Below are positions 31,801 to 37,870 of a stretch of 37,870 nucleotides of DNA, piece after piece (positions within the stretch are counted from its first letter, which is position 1; every line of letters starts with the position of its first letter). The stretch is from CAZSPL01 sp964608735 (GTDB lineage Bacteria; JAJVIF01; JAPKYR01; CAZSPL01). The notes beneath the pieces were generated by a model, which did no database searches, was not told where the DNA came from, and was given only the letters and a program-made list of their open reading frames with translations. The position numbers and the translations under genes are program-made. The DNA is taken from assembly GCA_964608735.1 (NCBI GenBank), contig CAZSPL010000009.1, positions 1 to 37,870 of the forward strand. The letters run 5' to 3'.

Positions 31801-32585
31801 GCGAAGAAAAACAGAAGGTAATATTGTCCGGCATCTGCGGCAGGATGGGCCGCATGATAGCCGCGGATTTTCTGACGACCGGGAGCGTCGAACTCGCGGG
31901 CGCCATCGACAAGCTCGAGGTCGGCGTCGATATCGGCGTGATAGCAGGTACGGGCAAGGCCGACGTCGAGGTATCGCCGACCCTTGAAGCGGCACTGGGG
32001 AAGACGGTTGCGGATGTCTTCCTCGATTTTTCGACCGTCGCGGCGTCGCTTCATAATATACCCACCGCCCTCATGAAAGGGCTCGACTGCCTCGTGGGCG
32101 TGACAGGATTCACCGACGGCGACATCGAAAAGTTCAAGAGCTTCAGCGAGCAGTCGGGGAAGGTCGTGTGGATAGTGCCGAATTTTTCGCCGGGCGTCAA
32201 TCTGATGATGGATTTCGCGAAACGCGCCGCGAAAATATATCCCGATTGCGAGATAATAGAGCTGCATCACGACGGCAAGAAGGACGCGCCGTCGGGTACG
32301 GCTCTCACCACGGCGAGGGATTTGAGGAAGTCCGAGGGAGGCATCGCGATAAAGCCGTCCGCCGAGGCGAGCCGCGGCCTGGTGATAAACGATGTCCACG
32401 TTCACAGCGTTCGTCTTCCCGGGCTAATCGCCCACCAGGAGATATTGTTCGGCGGACGCGGCGAGGTTTTTACGATACGTCACGATGCCATGTCGCGAGA
32501 ATGTTTCCTTCCGGGAATCTACCTCGCGCTGGAGAAGATTTCCGAGAAGGCGGGGCTTGTGGTCGGGATGGATGGTTTGTTCTGA
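31797..32585 (+). CDS. dapB: DapB, 4-hydroxy-tetrahydrodipicolinate reductase
   Basis: Reduces hydroxytetrahydrodipicolinate in the lysine/diaminopimelate pathway, supplying peptidoglycan. 262 residues. The nucleotide-binding loop is ILSGICGRMGRMIA. DVFLDFSTVAASLHN and VGVTGFTDGD follow, then NFSPGVNLMM. The catalytic site is IELHHDGKKDAPSGTAL, and the C-terminal part has HSVRLPGLIAHQEILFGG and RHDAMSRECFLPG. A TTG at 31797 is chosen: GGAGG lies 6 nt upstream and the sequence then starts as homologues do. The start overlaps the stop of a 14-codon frame. asd follows after 20 bp, so two steps of the same pathway are co-transcribed. Confidence 0.96.
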   Translation: MSEEKQKVILSGICGRMGRMIAADFLTTGSVELAGAIDKLEVGVDIGVIAGTGKADVEVSPTLEAALGKTVADVFLDFSTVAASLHNIPTALMKGLDCLVGVTGFTDGDIEKFKSFSEQSGKVVWIVPNFSPGVNLMMDFAKRAAKIYPDCEIIELHHDGKKDAPSGTALTTARDLRKSEGGIAIKPSAEASRGLVINDVHVHSVRLPGLIAHQEILFGGRGEVFTIRHDAMSRECFLPGIYLALEKISEKAGLVVGMDGLF

Positions 32586-32605
32586 GTTGAACGCAGAGGT
32601 ATGCA

Positions 32606-33607
32606 TTGCTTAGTTCTGATGATATAAGAGTACTCATTATCGGCGCTACCGGTCTGGTGGGACGGAAGATAATCGAAGTCCTTCACGAGCGCGAGTTTCC
32701 TTTGTCGGAATTGCATGCGGCGGCATCGGCGGCGTCGGCGGGGACATTTGTCGGATTCGGGAACGAGAATATCCGCGTGCAGGAATTCGACCCGGTTCTT
32801 TTCAAATCCTGCGACCTCGTTTTCTTCGCAGGGAAGGACGGGTTGTCGAAGGAATTCTGTCCGAAAGCGGTCGAGGAAGGCTGCTACGTCATCGACAATT
32901 CGGCGGATTTCCGTCTCGAAAGCGGAGTGCCGCTGGTCGTGCCGGAAGTGAATGCGGATATCCTTCCCGACAAACCGTCCCTCATCGCCAACCCGAACTG
33001 CTCGACAATCCAGATTGCAATAGCGGTCGCGCCGCTGGACAAGGCGTTCGGGGCGGAACGGGTTATCGCATCGACATACCAGTCGATTTCCGGCGCCGGG
33101 CAGAAACCGCTCGACGAGATGCTCGATGCGTCACTCGGTATCCTCGACGGCGACGAGCCCGACCCGGCGGGGCTTGCATTCAACCTCATCCCGGCGGTGG
33201 GTTCGGAATCGCAGGGGGGGTATTACAGCGAGGAGACGAAGGTCAAGAATGAGTTGAGGAAAATTCTCGACCGTTCGAGGCTTTCGGTGGCATGCATGGC
33301 TGTAAGGGTTCCGGTGATGGTCGGGCACGGGGTAGCGTTGTTTGTCGAACTCGCCAGGCCCGCGCCGCTTGACCAGGTGCGGGAAGTGCTCACGCGTTCG
33401 GAGTCGGTCATCGTATATCCCGACGGCCCCGCGCCGACGCCGGTGCATGCGGCGGGGAATGACGAAGTGCATATCGGCAGAATCCATCTCGAAGGAGCGC
33501 TGAAGAACGGCGTCGCGATGTGGGTGGTCGCCGACAATCTCAGGATCGGCGCCGCGACGAATGCCGTGCGTATTGCCGAAGCCCTCCTGAGAAGGGGGAA
33601 TGAGTAG
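32606..33607 (+). CDS. asd: Asd, aspartate-semialdehyde dehydrogenase
   Basis: Converts aspartyl phosphate to aspartate semialdehyde, the branch point to lysine, threonine and methionine. 333 residues. The NADP-binding start is VLIIGATGLVGRKIIEVL, then VFFAGKDGLSKEF and VIDNSADFRLESGVPLVVPE. The active-site cysteine is Cys132 in ANPNCSTIQIAIA, with STYQSISGAGQKPLDEM and CMAVRVPVMVGHGVALFVE (catalytic His) downstream. The TTG start has AGAGGT 5 nt upstream. Sits between dapB and an unknown gene that starts directly after its stop codon. Confidence 0.97.
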   Translation: MLSSDDIRVLIIGATGLVGRKIIEVLHEREFPLSELHAAASAASAGTFVGFGNENIRVQEFDPVLFKSCDLVFFAGKDGLSKEFCPKAVEEGCYVIDNSADFRLESGVPLVVPEVNADILPDKPSLIANPNCSTIQIAIAVAPLDKAFGAERVIASTYQSISGAGQKPLDEMLDASLGILDGDEPDPAGLAFNLIPAVGSESQGGYYSEETKVKNELRKILDRSRLSVACMAVRVPVMVGHGVALFVELARPAPLDQVREVLTRSESVIVYPDGPAPTPVHAAGNDEVHIGRIHLEGALKNGVAMWVVADNLRIGAATNAVRIAEALLRRGNE

Positions 33608-33898
33608 ATGCCCGATGATTCCCCGAAACTGAAATACACGACGATAAGGGAATTGCTTAACCGGGGCACATCGGAACACGGGCGCGCCATCGACCAGAAT
33701 ATCCGCGACCACATCCGCCATTCGCCGACCAAGGTGTGGCTCATCCTCGGCGAAGGCAAGGTATTTTTCGTGAAGGACATGATCCGCGGTTTCGTGCTGC
33801 ATTTTTCATACTATGACAACAGGTTTATTTTCCGCGACCATCGCGGGCAGGAGAAGGAAATACACGAGGATGAGATCAAGGGAGTGGAAGGATTTTAA
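33608..33898 (+). CDS. unknown 96-aa protein in the dapB-asd operon
   Basis: Not recognised. A small basic/aromatic protein: helix (YTTIRELLNRGTSEHGRAID), then predicted beta strands (KVWLILGEGKVFFVKDMIRG; FVLHFSYYDNRFIFRDHRG). No signal or membrane segment. It begins with the base after the asd stop, and the next gene begins with the base after its own stop, so translation is surely coupled. The beta-rich part could be a small regulatory or binding fold; no function is claimed. Confidence 0.85.
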   Translation: MPDDSPKLKYTTIRELLNRGTSEHGRAIDQNIRDHIRHSPTKVWLILGEGKVFFVKDMIRGFVLHFSYYDNRFIFRDHRGQEKEIHEDEIKGVEGF

Positions 33899-34249
33899 AT
33901 GGATGACGAAAATGTGAAAAAGAATATGTCGGGCGCGTGCGGTATTTACTGCGGGATATGCCCGCTGCCGTGCGAGGGGTGCGGGCGGCATGCGGGCGGG
34001 GCGTTCTGGAGCGAAACATTTGGCGCATGCCCTGTATATACCTGCTGCCGCGAGGAGAGGGAGCATCCCGGATGCGAGCGTTGCGGCGATTTTCCCTGCC
34101 TCAAGCTGATGGAAATGACATTCGACGTAGACCATCCCGAGAGCCGAGACAGGCTATCCCTTGCTTTGCTGAGGCGGGAGATCGGGCTTGAAGCGTGGCT
34201 CATCAGGCTCGATGATTATTTTTCATCCCTGAGGGACGACGAGGGGTAG
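33899..34249 (+). CDS. DUF3795 cysteine-rich protein
   Basis: 116 residues with the DUF3795 cysteine pattern: GACGIYCGICPLPCEGCGRH near the N-terminus, then CPVYTCC, then CERCGDFPCLKLMEM. About a dozen cysteines in a cytoplasmic protein suggest a zinc or iron-sulfur site. Function unknown in the family. Start immediately follows the stop of the preceding gene, making it the last member of the dapB operon. No terminator is seen after it; a new -10 element follows 21 bp on. Confidence 0.85.
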   Translation: MDDENVKKNMSGACGIYCGICPLPCEGCGRHAGGAFWSETFGACPVYTCCREEREHPGCERCGDFPCLKLMEMTFDVDHPESRDRLSLALLRREIGLEAWLIRLDDYFSSLRDDEG

Positions 34250-34270
34250 GGTGCCGTAGAGGTTTTGATG

Positions 34271-34276
34271 TATAAT
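34271..34276 (+). promoter_or_regulatory. -10 element upstream of the YfhO-like gene
   Basis: A perfect TATAAT preceded directly by TG, without a convincing -35. It would give a leader of about 65 nt holding a small hairpin. Confidence 0.5.
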
Positions 34277-34320
34277 TGAAAATGTCCGGAGCCCACCTTA
34301 ACAGTAACAAGCTGTTTATT

Positions 34321-34345
34321 CACCGCTGAGGGCGGTGTTATTATT
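34321..34345 (+). other. small hairpin with T-rich tail in the yfhO-like leader
   Basis: CACCGC and GCGGTG pair around TGAGG and are followed by TTATTATTT, just before the GTG start at 34351. It could be a weak terminator/attenuator or control ribosome access, since no Shine-Dalgarno site is visible here. Confidence 0.35.
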
Positions 34346-34350
34346 TAACC

Positions 34351-36753
34351 GTGCTTAAAAGGTCCAGGAAAAAATCGGTCAGACCCGAAGTCCGCGCCCG
34401 CGAATGGAACAGCCGTACGGTTTTTCTTTATATCTTCCTCATTTTTCTGCTGATGGTGCCGGGGCGTCATTTCACGCTGCTCGACTCGATACTCACCCAG
34501 CACGAGCCGTTCCGTACCGAGTACAACGGGCCGCTGACGCAGCCGGGGCTTGTGCACATTAGCGATAATGTAACTCAGATCATCCCGGGCAAGCTGTTCA
34601 CCCAGAAAGAGCTGAAGGAAGGACGCATCCCGCTTTGGAACCCGGAGATATTCTGCGGCATGCCGCATATGGCGGACCTTCATTCGCAGGTGTTCAGCAT
34701 CACGGACACGCCGTTCCTGATGCTGATGGATGTCGATGACGCGCTCGGGGCGGCGGCATTGCTGAAAGTGCTTCTCGCCGGTTATTTCATGTTCCTGTTG
34801 TGCCGGCATCTATGGCTCGATATAAGGCTTTCGCTCGCCGCGGGGACGCTCTATGCCCTTTCGTCGTTTTCGCTCGGATGGCTGTATTTCCCGTCGTTCC
34901 TTTCGACCACGCTCTACTATCCCCTCGGGCTGCTTCTGTGGGACAAGTTTCTCACGCAGGTCGATGTGCGCACGAAGCGCCATTCCCAGCTATGGCTCGG
35001 GCTTGTGATGGGGCTGATGATACTCGGCGGGCAGCTTCAGCTTTTCGCGAATTTCATTATCCTCCTCGTGCTGTACGGGCTTTTCTCCGGACGCGGGCTG
35101 TATACGGGGAACCGCTTCTCGCGCCTGCGCGGGCTTGTCATCCCGCTTTTCTTCGCGTTCATGGCGGGGATGGTCCAACTGCTGCCGACGTTCGAGCTGA
35201 TGATTCATTCAACCCGTACCGCGGGCGGATTCAACCTGTTCAGCGATATACAAGCGATGGTCTCGAAGCAGGCACTTTTTCTCAGCGTCATCGGCAACAT
35301 CATCCAGAAAATTCTCACGCTTGGATTCCCGTTCGGATGGAGCAACGTGATTCGCGCCGACGCGCAGCCGTTTCCCGAAGCGGTAATCTATGTCGGTGTG
35401 ACGGCGCTGATATGCCTTCTCGCGCCGAGGAAAATCCACCGCGGGCCGTTCGACCGGTTTCTCTACCGGTTGAGCATCGCGGCAATCGGGGTCAACCTGT
35501 TCTCGCTGTTTCTGAATTCGATCTTCTCATTCGCGGGTGTGCTCGAATTCCTGAATCCCGGGCGGTGCGCGATAAGCATCGCGGTGCTGACCATCCCCCT
35601 GCTCGCGGTGTGGCGAATAGATGCTTTCCGTAAAGGGGACAAGAGGCTGGATGAAATCATCAACATCAAGGCGCTGATATACATGCTGGGGGCATTCGTG
35701 GTCGTATGTCTCGCCGTCGGTGTAGTGATGGTCATCCGCGTGTTCAGCGGCGGGATGTCATCCATCACCACCATCACCGCCGCGTTCTTCTATTTCGGCG
35801 AATTCATCGTGCTGCTTCTTTTATACCGGCATCTCAGGCGCGCGGGGACATTCACCGGGCGTGACGCGACCATCGAAATCTTCAGCGCCGCGATGATAGC
35901 CGAGGCGCTTCTTCTCGCAGCGGTAATCGCTTTGCCGGGAGCGAGATTGACAACGAAGGAAGTTCAATACAACAGCCTCACGCAGTTATTCGCATATGAG
36001 GAGGAGCCGTTCAGGATAGCGCGCTACAAATCGCTCGAAGAGGATGACTTCGCCGCGATAAACAAGGTTGTGAAGAGCCGCTCGCCCGTGTTGAAGCCGA
36101 ACGAGGGCATGATAATCGGCATCGATGATTTCCAGGGCTACAATTCGCTCAACCCGCGGGAATTCAGCGATTACGTGAAGAGCATCGACGAAAGGTTGTT
36201 CACAAATCTTCGCGGAAGCATCGACCTGTTCGAGCCGGAGCAGGTGGAGTCGCCCTTACTCGATATAGCGAACGTCCGCTATATCCTCTCCCTCGAAGAA
36301 ATCAGTTCCCCGGGGCTCAACAAGCTCGCGGACAGCCCGGTGAAGGTCTACCGCCGCAAGGGGGTATACCCGAGGGTATTCCTCGAGGGCGCCGGTTCGG
36401 ACCGGTATCCGGTGAGCGTGGTTGAATACCGTCCCGGCTTCCTTGAAGCGCAAATCGAATCAACGTCCGGCGGGCTTGTGGTATTTTCGGAGAACCTGTT
36501 CCCGGGATGGGGTGCGCTCGTCGACGGGGAGCGCGCGAGCATCGATAACTACGGCGATACTCCTTTCATGAGCGTCGGGGTGCCCGGTGGCAAGCATATG
36601 GTTCAATTCATCTATCAGCCGGCGAGTTTTTATCTAGGGATTATTCTGAGTCTGACTGGATTTGGTCTTGCGGCGCTTCTTTTACTGCTGTTATCAAAGC
36701 GCGTTTCCGTTTCCCGGACGAGGGAATCTTCGCGAGATGACGGTACTTCGTGA
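34351..36753 (+). CDS. YfhO-family polytopic membrane protein
   Basis: 800 residues with about 12 membrane helices and a C-terminal extracytoplasmic domain. Family features: a first-loop acidic region followed by EGRIPLWNPEIFCGMPHMAD, helices from about residue 130 to 540, and the C-terminal FSENLFPGWGALVDGERASI and GVPGGKHMVQFIYQPASFYL, matching YfhO. YfhO proteins are GT-C-like; in Gram-positives YfhO glycosylates lipoteichoic acid, and in diderms the target is unknown. GTG 34351 is used because no other start precedes the first helix. The last 113 bp overlap rpoN on the opposite strand. A second GT-C-like protein is encoded at 9479-11155. Confidence 0.87.
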   Translation: MLKRSRKKSVRPEVRAREWNSRTVFLYIFLIFLLMVPGRHFTLLDSILTQHEPFRTEYNGPLTQPGLVHISDNVTQIIPGKLFTQKELKEGRIPLWNPEIFCGMPHMADLHSQVFSITDTPFLMLMDVDDALGAAALLKVLLAGYFMFLLCRHLWLDIRLSLAAGTLYALSSFSLGWLYFPSFLSTTLYYPLGLLLWDKFLTQVDVRTKRHSQLWLGLVMGLMILGGQLQLFANFIILLVLYGLFSGRGLYTGNRFSRLRGLVIPLFFAFMAGMVQLLPTFELMIHSTRTAGGFNLFSDIQAMVSKQALFLSVIGNIIQKILTLGFPFGWSNVIRADAQPFPEAVIYVGVTALICLLAPRKIHRGPFDRFLYRLSIAAIGVNLFSLFLNSIFSFAGVLEFLNPGRCAISIAVLTIPLLAVWRIDAFRKGDKRLDEIINIKALIYMLGAFVVVCLAVGVVMVIRVFSGGMSSITTITAAFFYFGEFIVLLLLYRHLRRAGTFTGRDATIEIFSAAMIAEALLLAAVIALPGARLTTKEVQYNSLTQLFAYEEEPFRIARYKSLEEDDFAAINKVVKSRSPVLKPNEGMIIGIDDFQGYNSLNPREFSDYVKSIDERLFTNLRGSIDLFEPEQVESPLLDIANVRYILSLEEISSPGLNKLADSPVKVYRRKGVYPRVFLEGAGSDRYPVSVVEYRPGFLEAQIESTSGGLVVFSENLFPGWGALVDGERASIDNYGDTPFMSVGVPGGKHMVQFIYQPASFYLGIILSLTGFGLAALLLLLLSKRVSVSRTRESSRDDGTS

Positions 36754-37870
36754 TCGCCCTGCGGCTTAGCTTGACACCGCACTTCTCGAGCTTCTCGGTT
36801 ATCTCTTCATCGGAAAAAACATGATCGCGGGTTTCCCCGGCAAGGATGGTTTTAATCTCGGCAATCACCGAAAGTGATGAGTCAAAGAACACCGAAAATG
36901 ACTTGACCGAGTTGTCCGGGAACTGGACATAGCGGTTCCTCAGCGCCCGGGTAACAGTCGACGGATGGAACCCGACTTCGTTGGCGAGCTGTTCCCTGGT
37001 AAGCGGCTTCAGGAATGCCGGCCCTCGCTTGATGTATTCGGATTGGAATGCGACGAGCCATTCCACGATCCTGAGGATCGTTTCCCTCCGGGTGTGGATG
37101 TGCTCGATGAATTTCTTCGCCTTGTATAGATGCTCGCGTATGTGTTTCCGCTCATCGCGGGAAAATTGGCTCGACCCGCCGTCCTTCATCTTCCGGTACG
37201 CTTCGATGTAGAATGCCGACACCTTCAACTGCGGCAGGCCCGTTTCGATCAACTCGATGAGCAAATCGTCGCCATCCAGATAGATCCTGATATCCGGCTC
37301 GATGTAGATGTTGTCCCCGCGTACGATCGTGCCTTCCATGTCGAGCTGCGATGTCGGGCAGTAATAGAGGTTTTCCTTAATGAAATCGAACGCGGCGCGC
37401 ACCGCTTTGGAACTGACGCCGAGCTTCTTGGCGATTTTAGCGAACTGCTCCTTCGCGGCTTCCTTGAGGTAAAGCTCCACGACCTTGCTTTCGATCTCAA
37501 CATCCCTCTTCTGCTGTTCGGAGATAAGTTGAAGCTGCTTGAGCATGCATTCAACGGGGCCTTTCAGGGCGGCGCCGACGGGTTCGATGTCGCTTATCGC
37601 GCTTCGTAATTTGGCGATCGTTTCCACCGGGACGTTCAATTCGGCGGAGAGGGTTTCGTCATCCTGGGGGAGAAAGCCATTTTCGTCGAACATGTCGATA
37701 ACGTTCTCGGCGATTGCGCGCTCTTCGCGGCTGAGCGCGCAGGATAGATATGGCAGCCCCGCCTTGATGTGGTCGTTAAGGGAGTATTGACGTATCGCGC
37801 GCGCAAATTTATCCCGCGCTTCCTCGTCATCAACCGGTTTTTCATAGTAGGAAGCTTCATATCCGCCGCC
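36641..37870 (-). CDS. rpoN: RpoN, sigma-54 factor, 5' part beyond the window
   Basis: The alternative sigma factor that needs AAA+ activators. The frame is open from the stop at 36641 to the right window edge, so the N-terminal part including the glutamine-rich region I lies outside; about 409 residues are visible. The core-binding part holds YSLNDHIKAGLPYLSCALSR, EERAIAENVIDMFDENGFLP and AISDIEPVGAALKGPVECML. The DNA-binding part contains LTREQLANEVGFHPSTVTRA (helix-turn-helix), and the RpoN box reads RRAITKYRHLAKIPSSGKRK, close to the usual ARRTVAKYREELGIPSS. A tail of about 20 residues after the box is longer than in most homologues and is antisense to the end of the YfhO-like gene. Confidence 0.95.
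   Translation of the reverse strand, partial: GGGYEASYYEKPVDDEEARDKFARAIRQYSLNDHIKAGLPYLSCALSREERAIAENVIDMFDENGFLPQDDETLSAELNVPVETIAKLRSAISDIEPVGAALKGPVECMLKQLQLISEQQKRDVEIESKVVELYLKEAAKEQFAKIAKKLGVSSKAVRAAFDFIKENLYYCPTSQLDMEGTIVRGDNIYIEPDIRIYLDGDDLLIELIETGLPQLKVSAFYIEAYRKMKDGGSSQFSRDERKHIREHLYKAKKFIEHIHTRRETILRIVEWLVAFQSEYIKRGPAFLKPLTREQLANEVGFHPSTVTRALRNRYVQFPDNSVKSFSVFFDSSLSVIAEIKTILAGETRDHVFSDEEITEKLEKCGVKLSRRAITKYRHLAKIPSSGKRKRALITAVKEAPQDQIQSDSE

Noticed and set aside
34800..35633. 277-codon + frame inside the YfhO-like gene
   Set aside because: Out-of-frame shadow, Arg/Ala-rich, no ribosome site.

Overview
The window looks like part of a metagenome-assembled genome of a GC-rich, diderm, flagellated bacterium that I cannot place in a phylum. 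LpxC (lipid A synthesis), three lipoproteins with clear lipoboxes, an MsbA-like exporter fragment and an NfeD/slipin pair point to a Gram-negative envelope. FliD, FliS, sigma-54 and a sigma-28-type promoter point to flagella. TTG and GTG starts behind good Shine-Dalgarno sites are frequent, and several promoters are extended -10 elements (TGn-TATAAT). A run of 10 Ns at 31074-31083 shows that the sequence is a scaffold. It carries no recognisable tRNA, rRNA, insertion sequence, prophage gene or CRISPR array.

Left part (1-9480): after a stranded fragment of an MsbA-like exporter comes a flagellar filament and flagellin-glycosylation operon, all on +: a giant FliD cap protein, an unknown 216-aa protein, a Maf-type (DUF115) motility accessory glycosyltransferase, FliS, a FliT-like small protein, an SpsF-type cytidylyltransferase and a NeuB-type nonulosonate synthase. 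It ends in a bidirectional hairpin terminator. The set suggests that a sialic-acid-like sugar is made, activated and put on flagellin alongside its export chaperone and cap.

Middle (9479-24086): a GT-C-like polytopic membrane protein (-), two large lipoproteins (+) sharing an N-terminal domain (one with two PrcB-like domains, one with LVIVD repeats), then bioB and pyrE (-), a TlpA-like thioredoxin (+), lpxC and a lipoprotein alpha/beta hydrolase (-), an ECF sigma factor with a single-pass membrane protein (-), uvrC with an apparently leaderless promoter (+), and an ABC-2 type exporter pair (+).

Right part (24099-37870): a probable five-gene operon of amidohydrolase, acyl carrier protein, acyl-activating ligase and two tandem MBOAT O-acyltransferases, the first with an N-terminal fibronectin-III-like domain. 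The layout is that of a Dlt-like system (ligase + carrier protein + membrane acyltransferase) with a doubled and decorated acyltransferase, and it is the strongest candidate here for an undescribed envelope or glycan acylation pathway. It faces an nfeD-slipin operon (-). Then come dapB-asd-unknown-DUF3795 (+), a YfhO-family membrane protein (+), and the 3' part of rpoN (-), whose coding end overlaps the end of the yfhO-like gene by 113 bp.
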